DNA from: an uncultured Clostridia bacterium
GTDB taxonomy: Bacteria > Bacillota > Clostridia > Oscillospirales > Oscillospiraceae
Length of the DNA stretch: 64,000 bases
Direction: 5' to 3'
NCBI GenBank assembly: GCA_945877365.1
Contig: CAMCRV010000010.1
Span: forward strand, 1-64,000
Part shown: positions 31,795 through 39,974 of the stretch, piece after piece
Numbering within the stretch: position 1 is the first letter of the stretch
Layout of the letters: every line of letters begins with the position of its first letter
Notes under the pieces: generated by a model
Told to the model about the DNA's origin: nothing
Database searches by the model: none
Seen by the model: only the letters and a program-made list of their open reading frames with translations
Program-made: the position numbers and the translations under genes

Positions 31795-31886
31795 CTATTT
31801 CCGCAAAAACGAACCGGGCGAGCCCAGAGGATGGAAAGACCACAGCCAGTCCCAAATCTCGTAGGTGCCAGCCGGGGCATCCCGGC
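31795..31886 (-). other. Conserved 95-nt element, copy 2 (pnp 3' UTR)
   Basis: Read on the minus strand it starts right after the pnp TAA with hairpin GCCGGG-ATGC-CCCGGC (31886-31871). It then has TACGAGA, CCATCC, GGG-CTCG-CCC-GGTTCG, and ends near GCGGAAATAGTC before the terminator at 31793. The 5' hairpin differs from copy 3 by a swapped base pair. It is probably transcribed as part of the pnp mRNA. Confidence 0.6.
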
Positions 31887-34004
31887 TTAGCCGTTCATTT
31901 CCTTCAGGGCGTCCTTACGGGAGAAGTTGGCACGGCCCTTCTCGTCGAAGCCCATGAACTTGACCCAGGTCATGTCGCCCAGATTCAGAACATCCTCCAC
32001 CTTTTCCACACGGCGGTTCTCCAGCTTGGAGATGTGCACCATGCCGTCATGGCCGGGAGCGATTTCCACAAAGGCGCCGATGGGCAGGATGCGAACCACC
32101 TTGCCGTAGTACAGCTTGCCCACCTCGGGAACGAAGCAGATGTCGTCCACCATCTTCTTGGCGGCGTAGGCAGCGGCGGCGTCCACGGCGGAGATGAAGA
32201 CGGAGCCGTCGTCATCGATGTCCACCTTGGCGCCGGTGTCGGCGCAGATCTTCTGGATGGTCTTGCCGCCGGAGCCGATGACCTCCCGGATCTTGTCCAC
32301 GGGGATCTTCAGGCTGATCATCTTGGGAGCGTACTCGCTCACCTCGGCGCGGGGCTCGGGGATGCAGGGCAGAATTACCTCGCTGAGAATCTCCAGACGG
32401 GCCTTGCGGCAGCGTTCCAGAGCGTCGGCGATGATCTCCATGGTCAGACCCTTGTTCTTCAGATCCATCTGAATGGCGGTGATGCCCTCGGTGGTACCGG
32501 CCACCTTGAAGTCCATCTCGCCGTGGAAGTCCTCAACGCCCTGAATATCGGTGAAGGTTCTCCATGCGCCGGTCTCCTGATCGGAGATGAGGCCGCAGGA
32601 AATACCGGCAACAGGCCGCTTGATGGGCACGCCGGCGTCCATCAGAGCCAGGGTAGAGCCGCAGATGGAGCCCTGAGAGGTGGAGCCGTTGGAGCTAAGC
32701 ACCTCGGAAACCACCCGGATGGCGTAGGGGAACTCCTCCACGCTGGGGATCACAGGCAGCAGAGCCTTTTCCGCCAGTGCGCCGTGGCCGATTTCCCGAC
32801 GGGAGGTGGAGCGGGCGGCTCTTGCCTCGCCGGTGGAGAAGGCGGGGAAGTTGTAGTGGTGGATATACCGCTTGGTCTCCTCGGGGTAGATGGTGTCCAG
32901 CTTCTGGGCGGCGGACAGGGGATTCAGGGTGCAGATGCTCAGCACCTGAGTCTGACCACGGGAGAACAGGCCGGAGCCGTGGACTCTGGGCAGCACGCCA
33001 ACCTCGGCATCCAGAGGACGGATCTCGTCCATGCCGCGGCCGTCCACACGCTTGCCCTCCAGCAGCCACTTCTTGACCACCTTCTTCTGCATCTTGTACA
33101 GGCAGACCTCGATGTGGGTCTCGAAGTCCTCGTACTTGTCGGCAAACTTGTCGGCAAAGTCCAGACGGGCAGCGGTGAGCCGCTCCTCCCGGACATTCTT
33201 GTCGTCGGTGTCCAGAGCGTACTCGATCTGGGGAAGGCCGTAGGCCATCAGGTCGTCCAGCAGCTCGTGGTTGACGGCGGCCTTCTCGAAGGTGAACTTG
33301 GGCTTGCCGATCTCGGCCACGATGCCATTGATGAACTTGACGATCTCCATGTTGGTCTCGTGGGCCACACGGATGCACTCGTAGACGATATCCTCGGGAG
33401 CCTCGTTGGCCTCGGTCTCGATCATCACCACCTTCTCGAAGGTGGAGGAGATGCACACGAAGCACTTGCAGGCCTCACGCTGCTCAGCAGAGGGGTTGAT
33501 GATATACTCGCCGTCCAGGTAAGCCACATTGGTGGTGGCCACAGGGCCGTTCCAGGGCACATCGGAGGAAGCGATGGCGATGGAGGCGCCCAGAGAGGCT
33601 ACGATCTCCACGGGGTTCTCGTAGTCGTTGGCCAGCACGGTGCAGGTGACCACGGTGTCGTTGCGCAGCTCCTCGTCAAAGAGAGGGCGCATGGGGCGGT
33701 CGATGATCCGGCTGTTGAGGATGCCCCGCTCGGAGGGCTTTCCCTCCCGGCGGTTGAAGGAGCCGGGGATGCGGCCCACGGCATACATCCGCTCCTCAAA
33801 CTCGATGGTCAGGGGGAAGTAGTCGATGCCGGCCTTGGGGATGGGGTTGCAGGTGCAGGTGGTCAGCACCACGGTGTCGCCGTAGCGGCAGATGCACTCG
33901 GCGTTGGCCAGCTCAGCCACCTTGCCGGTTTCCACGGTGAAGGTGCGGCCGCCGATTTCCATCTCATAAACATGATGGTTGGGATACTGCTTGCGCTTGA
34001 TCAT
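31887..34004 (-). CDS. pnp: Polyribonucleotide nucleotidyltransferase (PNPase)
   Basis: A 705-aa phosphorolytic 3'-5' exoribonuclease. It has two RNase PH-like domains (about 10-230 and 300-540, with GSTSQGSICGSTLALMDAGVP in the second), a KH domain (about 555-615, GSGGKTIQKI) and a C-terminal S1 domain (about 622-695, GKVVRILPIGAFVEI). Length and order match the family. It degrades mRNA and can add tails. The ATG at 34004 has CAGGAGG. It lies downstream of rpsO in the usual order. The 3' UTR holds the conserved 95-nt element. Confidence 0.97.
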   Translation of the reverse strand: MIKRKQYPNHHVYEMEIGGRTFTVETGKVAELANAECICRYGDTVVLTTCTCNPIPKAGIDYFPLTIEFEERMYAVGRIPGSFNRREGKPSERGILNSRIIDRPMRPLFDEELRNDTVVTCTVLANDYENPVEIVASLGASIAIASSDVPWNGPVATTNVAYLDGEYIINPSAEQREACKCFVCISSTFEKVVMIETEANEAPEDIVYECIRVAHETNMEIVKFINGIVAEIGKPKFTFEKAAVNHELLDDLMAYGLPQIEYALDTDDKNVREERLTAARLDFADKFADKYEDFETHIEVCLYKMQKKVVKKWLLEGKRVDGRGMDEIRPLDAEVGVLPRVHGSGLFSRGQTQVLSICTLNPLSAAQKLDTIYPEETKRYIHHYNFPAFSTGEARAARSTSRREIGHGALAEKALLPVIPSVEEFPYAIRVVSEVLSSNGSTSQGSICGSTLALMDAGVPIKRPVAGISCGLISDQETGAWRTFTDIQGVEDFHGEMDFKVAGTTEGITAIQMDLKNKGLTMEIIADALERCRKARLEILSEVILPCIPEPRAEVSEYAPKMISLKIPVDKIREVIGSGGKTIQKICADTGAKVDIDDDGSVFISAVDAAAAYAAKKMVDDICFVPEVGKLYYGKVVRILPIGAFVEIAPGHDGMVHISKLENRRVEKVEDVLNLGDMTWVKFMGFDEKGRANFSRKDALKEMNG

Positions 34005-34131
34005 TGGAAAAAACCTCCTGTAAAAATTTTTTGTTTCTTCGGGAGGTTTAGCACTTGAAACTGACGCCGCGAGGCGCGGAATCACTTTCAACTGCTAAAA
34101 TTCTCCCGGAATGGATGAAATATATCAAACC

Positions 34132-34161
34132 AGAAGCGGCGATGTTTCCACCGCCGCTTCT
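34132..34161 (-). terminator. Hairpin between rpsO and pnp
   Basis: AGAAGCGGCG / CGCCGCTTCT, 10-bp stem, just after the rpsO stop on the minus strand. It has little T tail, so it may be an attenuator or RNase processing site rather than a strict terminator. Confidence 0.6.
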
Positions 34162-34171
34162 TATTGATATC

Positions 34172-34438
34172 TTACTTACGGATACCCAGCTTGGCGATCA
34201 GAGCACGGTAACGGTTGATGTCCTTCTTTGCCAGATAGTCCAGCATCTTGCGGCGCTTACCAACCATCATCAGCAGGCCACGACGGGAGTGGTTGTCGTG
34301 CTTGTGGACACGCAGGTGCTCGGTCAGCTCGTTGATGCGGGCGGTGAGGATGGCAACCTGAACCTCGGGGGAGCCGGTGTCGCCCTCATGGGTAGCGTTC
34401 TCCAGGATGACCTGGGTCTTCTTTTCCTTCAGAATCAT
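34172..34438 (-). CDS. rpsO: 30S ribosomal protein S15
   Basis: An 88-aa protein, the exact family length. It has the S15 signature from [26 protein letters not shown] to [20 protein letters not shown]. It binds 16S rRNA early in 30S assembly. The ATG at 34438 follows AGGTGG at eight bases; a GTG four codons upstream is not supported. The leader of about 120 nt contains hairpins, and S15 often represses its own translation. Confidence 0.97.
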   Translation of the reverse strand: MILKEKKTQVILENATHEGDTGSPEVQVAILTARINELTEHLRVHKHDNHSRRGLLMMVGKRRKMLDYLAKKDINRYRALIAKLGIRK

Positions 34439-34567
34439 TGTGTTTTCCACCTTTCAAAACATTTTCCCGGAAGCCAAGTAAGGGGCTGATGGAATGCCGT
34501 TTTTCGGCCTTCTCCCGAAACTGAGCAACGGGCATAGAAATATCGTCCGGCTTGCGCCAGCTTTTTG

Positions 34568-34596
34568 ATAGTATCATAAGTCTGCCCAAAAGTAAA
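34568..34596 (-). promoter_or_regulatory. rpsO promoter
   Basis: TTTACT, 17-bp spacer, TACTAT on the minus strand. It gives a leader of roughly 120 nt containing a GCCG-AAAAA-CGGC hairpin and others. Confidence 0.6.
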
Positions 34597-34631
34597 GGAG
34601 AATTTTCGGATTTTCCCGAAAATTCTCCTTG
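34594..34631 (-). terminator. plsY terminator
   Basis: AAGGAGAATTTTCGG / CCCGAAAATTCTCCTT arms just past the plsY stop. The stem partly overlaps the rpsO -35 box. Confidence 0.75.
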
Positions 34632-34638
34632 AAATCTT

Positions 34639-35259
34639 CTATTGCTTCCGCAGATTTGCCAGCTTCTCCACCAGATACGACCGCACCGGGGTTTCCTGAT
34701 GGTTCTTGGCTTTTTTCACATTATCCATGTGCATATGCACCAGCACCAGTCCGGCAACGGCGGCAATGGCCACCTCCGCAAAGTCCCCGGAGCGCAGCGC
34801 CACCACCACCGGGAAGAGGATTCCGGCGGAGATGGGGCCGGCAAAGCCATAGTCAAAAATAGCTACCTGCAAAATTCCGAAGCCGAAGAGGGACAGGAAC
34901 ACCGCGGGGCTGTAGGCCAGCAGCAGGCCGCCGAAGGCCGCCACGCCCTTTCCTCCCTTAAAATGCAGGAACAGGGAAAAATCATGGCCGATCATGGCCC
35001 CCAGACTGCCCAGCATCCCGGCGTATTTCAGCATGGGAAACAGCTTCTGCGCCAGATGGGCAGAAAGAATCGCCTTGGCCACATCCAGAAGCATCACAAT
35101 CAGGCCGCAGCCCTTGCCCAGCAGCAGCATGGTGTTGGTGGCACCCAGATTGCCGGTGCCGTTGGTCTTCAGATCCACATGCTTCCACCGGGAAAACAGA
35201 GCCGCCGGGTTGATGCTGCCTATGAAGTAGCCCAGACCCAAACTCATAATCGCTTCCAT
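34639..35259 (-). CDS. plsY: Glycerol-3-phosphate acyltransferase PlsY
   Basis: A 206-aa membrane protein. The three PlsY motifs are visible: GYFIGSINPA with NGTGNLGATNT, GHDFSLFLHFKGGKGVA, and the later hydrophobic helices. PlsY transfers acyl groups from acyl-phosphate to glycerol-3-phosphate, the first step of phospholipid synthesis. The C-terminus is somewhat longer and charged. The gene has its own terminator. Confidence 0.93.
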   Translation of the reverse strand: MEAIMSLGLGYFIGSINPAALFSRWKHVDLKTNGTGNLGATNTMLLLGKGCGLIVMLLDVAKAILSAHLAQKLFPMLKYAGMLGSLGAMIGHDFSLFLHFKGGKGVAAFGGLLLAYSPAVFLSLFGFGILQVAIFDYGFAGPISAGILFPVVVALRSGDFAEVAIAAVAGLVLVHMHMDNVKKAKNHQETPVRSYLVEKLANLRKQ

Positions 35260-35329
35260 TCTATCTCTCCTTTCCCCAAACGGGAAACCTAATATCGCCA
35301 GATGCGCGTTGGATAAAGAAAAATCAGCA

Positions 35330-35475
35330 AATTGATAATTGACAATTGACAGTTGACAATAATTGTGTCCCTGGAGGACAGATTAAAATAATATCCGTAA
35401 ATTTCAGTCGATTTCTTTTTCTTCCATCCCAAAGGGATTCCTTAATTGTCAATTTTCCATTGTCAATTGTCAATT
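35330..35475. repeat. Heptad-armed repeat, family D copy 4
   Basis: Left 7-mers TTGACAA, core with GTCCCTGGAGGAC and ATCCCAAAGGGAT, right 7-mers TTGTCAA. It lies in the plsY-rsmG gap, 8 bp from the rsmG stop. Confidence 0.7.
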
Positions 35476-35482
35476 GAATAAC

Positions 35483-36184
35483 TTAAAGCGGCATTTGCTT
35501 GATTTTGGCAAAGCGACGGGGGTATTGCCTGGGGGTGGGAGCCACCTTGCGCAGCACGATCACCGCATGGGCGGTGCCGTCGATGGGAAATTCCCGGACT
35601 TCCTCCAGCTTCAGCCCCAGCTTTTTCATGGCGTTGCCGCACTCCGCCAGCTCTTCCCTGGCGGCGGCGCCCTTCATAGCCAGCACCGCGCCCCCCACCT
35701 TCACATAGGGTGCCGTCAACTCCAGCAGGATATTCAGTCGGGCAACCGCCCGGGAGGTGGCAAAATCGTAGCTCTCCCGACGGGTGGCAACTGCCTCCTC
35801 CGCCCGGGCTGTGACGCACTCCGCCCGGATGCCCAGCTGGGGCAGGACAGCTTCCAGCCATTTCATCCGCTTGCCAAGGGAATCCAGCAGCGTGATGTCC
35901 GCTTCCGGGCAGGCGATGGCCAGGGGCACCCCGGGGAAACCTGCACCGCAGCCCACATCCACCAGCCGCTTTCCGGAAAGATCCTGCGTTGCCAGCACCG
36001 TCAGGGAATCCAGCAGGTGCAGATTGGCAACGCCCTTATCGTCGGTGATGCCCGTCAGGTTCATCACCTCGTTCTGCTTCACCATGGCACGGCCAAAGGC
36101 GCAGAGGGTATCGATTTTCTCCTCCGTCAGGTGTAGGCCCAGTTGGGGCAGCCCTTCCGTCAGAGTCTGTTTCATCTCATCCAT
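35483..36184 (-). CDS. rsmG: 16S rRNA (guanine527-N7)-methyltransferase RsmG
   Basis: A 233-aa methyltransferase with MNLTGITDDKGVANLHLLDSL in the N-terminal part, SAM motif VDVGCGAGFPGVPLAIA (about 75-91) and the LDSLGKRMKWLE segment. RsmG makes m7G527 in the 30S decoding region. The ATG at 36184 has AAGGAA upstream; a longer frame reads into the DUF3810 gene end. It is 13 bp from that gene. Confidence 0.94.
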   Translation of the reverse strand: MDEMKQTLTEGLPQLGLHLTEEKIDTLCAFGRAMVKQNEVMNLTGITDDKGVANLHLLDSLTVLATQDLSGKRLVDVGCGAGFPGVPLAIACPEADITLLDSLGKRMKWLEAVLPQLGIRAECVTARAEEAVATRRESYDFATSRAVARLNILLELTAPYVKVGGAVLAMKGAAAREELAECGNAMKKLGLKLEEVREFPIDGTAHAVIVLRKVAPTPRQYPRRFAKIKQMPL

Positions 36185-36197
36185 AGTAAATTTTTCC

Positions 36198-37361
36198 TTA
36201 GTGAATAATGTCGCTGACATCCACCTGATTTCTGTCGAAGGGGTCAAAGACGAACTCCTCCGTGCTGATGGAGGGCAGCACCACCTGCTGGATATGCCAG
36301 TTCACCAGCAGATCGCAGACCTGACTGTAGGAGCCGATGCCGGCGCTGTCTCCGCTGGAGCGCAGGTAGGTGTCATTGGCGGTATCGGCAAAGCTGGCGG
36401 CGGCATCGTTCCGCTTTTGGGAAAAGAAGCTGCTGTAGTTGTTGAGATCCGTTTGCAGCTTCTGACCCACCCCCTCCTTAATCTCCTTTGCCGCCAGCAC
36501 GCCGTCCTGGGTTCGGATGGTGGACAGGGCATTGAAGCAGTAGCGGTAGGCCATGAAGTAGGCGGAATACTCAAATTCCACATCCGGGTGGACACTGCAG
36601 GCAAGGAATGCGGCGAAGTTAGCGTCCCGTTCGTTGGCGATGCACATCCGGTGTGCCATCTCATGACACATTGTAAAGGGCAGGGCCACATCGGGAATCT
36701 GGGGATTCACGGCGGCCTCACCGGTGATGCCAAAGGTGACGCCGGTGATACCCATGGAGGAATACATATCCGCCCAGCCCAGCTTCTTTACCGGCAGCTT
36801 ACATCCGGCAAACACGGGGTAGGAGTGTTCCAGGGTCAGAACCTCAAAGCCCTCCCCGGCTCTTTCTGCCAGGGTATCGAAATCGGCAAGCTGGGCAACG
36901 CCGCTGCCGTCCCGCTTCACCTGCTCCGACAGGATGTTGGCCTTGTCCCGGTAGTATTCCGTGGCCTCCTTCAGCTCAGACAGGGTATACTGAGCCACCT
37001 CCAGCCGCAGATCGTCGGACAGGGGACCGGCATAGTAGTTGAGCCCCCACATCAGGGTATGCAGCATATACACTGCGGCGGCGATGCTCAGCATCCAGCC
37101 GCCCCATCCAATGAGGCTGCGCCGGGTGGCGACGACCACCACCAGAGATGCCAGCACAATGACACCCAGCACCACTGCCAGAAACTGCCACAGCAGGAAA
37201 TCCACCTGCCCCGACCAGCCTGCCAGAAAATCCTCCATGGTGCGCACCACATAGGGGTAAACCATATCCACCAGGGTGGAGTACCGGGAGCCAAACTGCT
37301 GCAGCACCCAGGTAAATCCGGCGAGGATGCCGGCAACCAGATAACCGAACCAATATTTCAA
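36198..37361 (-). CDS. DUF3810 membrane metalloprotease-like protein
   Basis: A 387-aa protein with three N-terminal membrane helices (about 2-20, 55-80, 88-108). A large soluble domain contains the zinc-protease motif TMCHEMAHRM (HExxH, about residues 232-241) and a downstream ANERDANF where the glutamate may be the third ligand. This fits DUF3810. Substrate unknown. It is upstream of rsmG in the same direction. Confidence 0.85.
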   Translation of the reverse strand: MKYWFGYLVAGILAGFTWVLQQFGSRYSTLVDMVYPYVVRTMEDFLAGWSGQVDFLLWQFLAVVLGVIVLASLVVVVATRRSLIGWGGWMLSIAAAVYMLHTLMWGLNYYAGPLSDDLRLEVAQYTLSELKEATEYYRDKANILSEQVKRDGSGVAQLADFDTLAERAGEGFEVLTLEHSYPVFAGCKLPVKKLGWADMYSSMGITGVTFGITGEAAVNPQIPDVALPFTMCHEMAHRMCIANERDANFAAFLACSVHPDVEFEYSAYFMAYRYCFNALSTIRTQDGVLAAKEIKEGVGQKLQTDLNNYSSFFSQKRNDAAASFADTANDTYLRSSGDSAGIGSYSQVCDLLVNWHIQQVVLPSISTEEFVFDPFDRNQVDVSDIIH

Positions 37362-37454
37362 AGGAAACGCCTCCTTGTATCTGTCAAAAGGGATAGTTCG
37401 TTATAGTATATCATATTTTTCTTCGCTTGTCTGCCCTCAAATTGTAAAAATTTT

Positions 37455-37521
37455 GCCCGGATGCCCGGGCAGGCGTGGCAATCCGTTCCCCAATTGTCAA
37501 TTGTCAATTATCAATTGTCAA
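37455..37521. repeat. Composite of family E fragment and family D heptads
   Basis: GCCCGG-ATGC-CCGGGC hairpin and GGCGTGGCAATCCG (family E-like), directly followed by CAATTGT-type 7-mers (37491-37521). The heptads run into the spoIIP coding end. The hairpin is the same as in the conserved 95-nt element. Confidence 0.55.
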
Positions 37522-38497
37522 TTTCCACGCTTCCGCCTCCCAACGCCGCAATCGCCTGCGCCAGCTTTTCCGCCGCCAGAAGAGCCTCCTGTCTTGTGTT
37601 TCCTGCGGCACCCACCTCAATCAGCAGGCTTCCGGGGCACAGATCCTGATTGAACCGCTGCTCTGTCAGGGAAATGGGGCGCATGATCCCCGGGGTATCC
37701 CGTTCCAGAAGAACATAGAGCTTTTCTCCCAGCGCCAGATTTTCCTGCCAATGGTCATGGTTTGTCCCCAGCACCAGCATCAGCTGAGCTGCTGTCCCCG
37801 TATCGGTTTCCGCCTGCGTCCGGAGCTGATTGCCCACGGTTCCGGCGGCATCCCGGTGCAGATCCAGAATCAGCCGGATTCCCGGGTTTTCCGCCAGAAT
37901 TTTTTCTGCCGTTTCCCGGGAGTGGCCGTAAGAGCCGTTATAGGAAGGATAGTCGTGGAGGGTGGTGTCATGGATCACCCCGATGCCCTGCTGCTCCAGA
38001 ATTTCCGCCACCCGGCTGCCGATGCACAGCATATTCCAGTCCTCATCCAGGGTGCGGTAGGCGCCGCTTTCTTCGTAGTCCTCCCCCTCCTGGGTATAGC
38101 TCTCCGTGGCGTGGGTGTGGAGAATCAGCACCCGTTTTTCCCCGTCTGCCAGATTCCAGTCCAGGGGCTGGGTCAGCAAAGCCTGCAAATCCGGCCGATG
38201 CTGGCAGCTGTAGCGGATGGCGATGTCCTCCGCCTCCTGCCGGGAGAACACCGCCCTGTCCGGCTCGGGCAGCACAGGGGCAGGGGATTCCCGGGAAAAT
38301 GCCGCCACGGTGTTCTTCCGGGATAAAGAAAACCGGACATCCCGTCCGGTTTCTAAGTATATCAGGAACGATGCCATATCCGGCTGGGACAGCCGCCGTA
38401 AAACTCTCTCCGGCACCCCGGCCATCCACAGCCGGAGCACCAGCGCCCATGCAATAGCCGCCTTGCCCACCTGCAGGCTGCGGCGATAGGAATTCAT
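37511..38497 (-). CDS. spoIIP: Stage II sporulation protein P
   Basis: A 328-aa protein with an N-terminal membrane anchor (about 10-27) and the SpoIIP amidase domain, with RVLILHTHATESYT (about 140-153), LHRDAAG and a C-terminal LLIEVGAAGNT segment. SpoIIP cuts the septal peptidoglycan with SpoIID during engulfment, so the organism probably can sporulate. The last residues VEIDN and the stop are encoded by heptad repeat DNA. It starts 15 bp downstream of tadA. Confidence 0.92.
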   Translation of the reverse strand: MNSYRRSLQVGKAAIAWALVLRLWMAGVPERVLRRLSQPDMASFLIYLETGRDVRFSLSRKNTVAAFSRESPAPVLPEPDRAVFSRQEAEDIAIRYSCQHRPDLQALLTQPLDWNLADGEKRVLILHTHATESYTQEGEDYEESGAYRTLDEDWNMLCIGSRVAEILEQQGIGVIHDTTLHDYPSYNGSYGHSRETAEKILAENPGIRLILDLHRDAAGTVGNQLRTQAETDTGTAAQLMLVLGTNHDHWQENLALGEKLYVLLERDTPGIMRPISLTEQRFNQDLCPGSLLIEVGAAGNTRQEALLAAEKLAQAIAALGGGSVEIDN

Positions 38498-38512
38498 AGC
38501 ACTCCTCCATCC

Positions 38513-39001
38513 TCAGTTTTCCGTTTTCGGCCTCCATTTCGGCCGGGAGCGCAGCTCCACCCGAAGCTCCTGAAAGAAGGCTTTCAGCAGCGCCGCGGCC
38601 TCCTCCTCCCGAACACCCCGGACTACCTCCGGGTGGTGGTTGAAATTCATGGAAAACAGGCTGCACACGGAATCCACCGCGCCGCATTTGCTGTCCGCCG
38701 CCCCGTAGACCACCCGGGGAATCCGGGCGTTGAGGATGGCGCCGGCGCACATGGGGCAGGGCTCCAGGGTCACATACAGGGTGCACTCCCACAGCCGCCA
38801 GCCCCCCAGGTTCCGGCAGGCATCGTTGATGGCCTCCAGCTCCGCATGACCCAGCGCGGTTCTGTCCCCCTCCCGGCGGTTGCGGCCCCGGCCTACCACC
38901 TCGCCGTTGCGGACGATGACGCAGCCCACCGGCACCTCTCCGGCAGCGTCGGCCTGCCGCGCCAGCTCCAGCGCCTGATCCATAAATTCCAAATCCTCCA
39001 C
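38513..39001 (-). CDS. tadA: tRNA-specific adenosine deaminase TadA
   Basis: A 162-aa zinc deaminase. The catalytic motif GHAELEAIN and the PCPMCAGAI ligands mark the cytidine/deoxycytidylate deaminase fold, and FNHHPEVVRGV is typical of TadA. It converts A34 to inosine in the arginine tRNA anticodon. I prefer GTG 39001, which follows GGGGGA; an ATG six codons later (38983) with GGAGG is the alternative. Confidence 0.92.
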   Translation of the reverse strand: MEDLEFMDQALELARQADAAGEVPVGCVIVRNGEVVGRGRNRREGDRTALGHAELEAINDACRNLGGWRLWECTLYVTLEPCPMCAGAILNARIPRVVYGAADSKCGAVDSVCSLFSMNFNHHPEVVRGVREEEAAALLKAFFQELRVELRSRPKWRPKTEN

Positions 39002-39042
39002 GAAAGATCCCCCCTTTTTCTTATGATACCCCAAAACCACCG

Positions 39043-39069
39043 GTTTGGGAAGAGGGTTCTTTCCCAAAC
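39043..39069. promoter_or_regulatory. Perfect inverted repeat upstream of tadA
   Basis: GTTTGGGAA / TTCCCAAAC, 9-bp arms with a 9-nt centre, between tadA and the small-ORF trio. It could be an operator. TATACT-like boxes lie on both strands nearby. Confidence 0.35.
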
Positions 39070-39126
39070 AGTATACGCCACTGTCCCCTGCGAATGCTAC
39101 CGAAAAAGCTCCACCGGATTATTCGA

Positions 39127-39155
39127 CGGACAAGGGCCTTCCCGCGTGGTATACT
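39127..39155 (+). promoter_or_regulatory. Extended -10 promoter for the small-ORF trio
   Basis: CGGACA, 17-bp spacer, TGGTATACT. The predicted start falls at the ribosome site (AAGGAGG, 39162-39168), so the leader would be nearly absent. Confidence 0.5.
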
Positions 39156-39175
39156 GCCTGCAAGGAGGGACGAAA

Positions 39176-39499
39176 TTGCATGGAATCGAAGATATTTTGC
39201 ACACGGATCCCCAGTGTGCCACCCCGGCAGGATTCTGCCCGGTCTGCGGAGGGGAATGTTACCGTCCGAGTCTTTACTGTATCCGATGCGAAAGGAGCCT
39301 GTATGACATTACTGGAGATCAGCCACGACTACGAGACCTCTGCGGCGCTGCTGCAGAAGCGACTGAAGGAGCTGCGGCAAATGATGAAAACGGAAACCGA
39401 TCCGGAAAAGCTGTGGCATATCCGGCGCAGGATTGTGGCACTGACGCCCCTGCTCACCGAGATGAACGAGCTGGCGGAACTCACCGCTCATTACTATGA
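39176..39499 (+). CDS. Small zinc-ribbon ORF (real end uncertain)
   Basis: A TTG at 39176 stands 8 bases behind GGAGG, an ideal site. The first 42 codons read as a zinc ribbon: FCPVCGGECYRP then CIRCER. The frame then runs on for about 65 codons through the next gene in another frame, with composition that looks non-native. So either the two genes overlap heavily, or the ribbon protein has lost its own stop through a frameshift. Function unknown; such small ribbons often accompany phage-type regulators. Confidence 0.4.
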   Translation: MHGIEDILHTDPQCATPAGFCPVCGGECYRPSLYCIRCERSLYDITGDQPRLRDLCGAAAEATEGAAANDENGNRSGKAVAYPAQDCGTDAPAHRDERAGGTHRSLL

Positions 39500-39536
39500 C
39501 AGGGGGTACTGGCGGAATGAAAAGTACACCGTATAA
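39303..39536 (+). CDS. Small conserved-looking helical protein
   Basis: A 77-aa protein, mostly coiled helix: ALLQKRLKELRQMM, RRRIVALTPLLTEMNELAEL, then TAHYYDRGYWRNEKYTV. The ATG at 39303 follows AAAGGAG. I know of similar short proteins near phage-like sigma genes in clostridia but cannot assign a function. It overlaps both the zinc-ribbon frame and the sigma-like gene. Confidence 0.6.
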   Translation: MTLLEISHDYETSAALLQKRLKELRQMMKTETDPEKLWHIRRRIVALTPLLTEMNELAELTAHYYDRGYWRNEKYTV

Positions 39537-39759
39537 CAGCTGCAAGGCAAGCCGCCGGGACCGGGATTTGCAGCTGGAACGGGTACACCGGATTCTCAAT
39601 CAGGAGCTGACCCCTGCCCAGCGGGAGGTGTATACCGCCCACTATCTGCAGGGAATGAGCATCCCGGCCATCGCCCGGATGCGGGGCGTAAACAAAACCT
39701 CTGTCTACCGCATTTTCTACCGGGCGGAGAAAAAGATGCAGAAATTTCTGATGTATTAG
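39517..39759 (+). CDS. Small sigma-70 region 4-like HTH protein
   Basis: An 80-aa protein whose second half is a helix-turn-helix: LTPAQREVYTAHYLQGMSIP then ARMRGVNKTSVYRIFYRAEKKMQ, as in sigma factor region 4. It lacks region 2, so it cannot be a complete sigma factor. It overlaps the previous ORF by 20 bp and is the last of the trio. Proteins of this type control late genes in phages or mobile elements; here no other phage gene is visible. Confidence 0.65.
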   Translation: MKSTPYNSCKASRRDRDLQLERVHRILNQELTPAQREVYTAHYLQGMSIPAIARMRGVNKTSVYRIFYRAEKKMQKFLMY

Positions 39760-39788
39760 GGAGCAGTGAGAAGTTAGCAGGGGGAGGT

Positions 39789-39830
39789 CGGATTGCCACG
39801 CCATTGTGCGCAATGGCTCGCAATGACAGA
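39789..39830. repeat. Family E half-element
   Basis: CGGATTGCCAC, hairpin GCCATTG-TGCG-CAATGGC, then TCGCAATGACAG. Only the half with one terminus is present. It abuts the conserved element copy 3. Confidence 0.6.
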
Positions 39831-39928
39831 GATAGACCATACAGGCACAAACGAACCGGGAATGCCCTAAGGATGTAACGACTACCACCAGACTTACCTC
39901 TCGCCATTGCCCGCCCGGGCATCCGGGC
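39831..39928 (-). other. Conserved 95-nt element, copy 3 (after rpsR)
   Basis: On the minus strand: hairpin GCCCGG-ATGC-CCGGGC (39928-39913), GGCGAGAGG, TGGTGGTAGTC, CATCC, then GGG-CATT-CCC-GGTTCG and a tail through GTGCCTGTATGG. It starts right after the T run of the rpsR terminator, the same position as copy 1 after its gene. Confidence 0.6.
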
Positions 39929-39931
39929 AAA

Positions 39932-39966
39932 AAATCCCCCTGTGGAATGTTCCACAGGGGGATTTA
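39932..39966 (-). terminator. rpsR terminator
   Basis: AAATCCCCCTGTGGAA / TTCCACAGGGGGATTT, a long perfect stem followed by T on the minus strand. Confidence 0.9.
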
Positions 39967-39974
39967 TTCTGCAA

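Noticed and set aside
37491-37521. Heptad arrays considered as CRISPR or origin iterons
   Set aside because: Units are 7 bp without spacers and occur at many gene ends. There is no cas gene, dnaA or DnaA-box cluster.
39496-39759. Complete alternative sigma factor
   Set aside because: Only a region 4-like HTH is present. There is no region 2 for -10 recognition.
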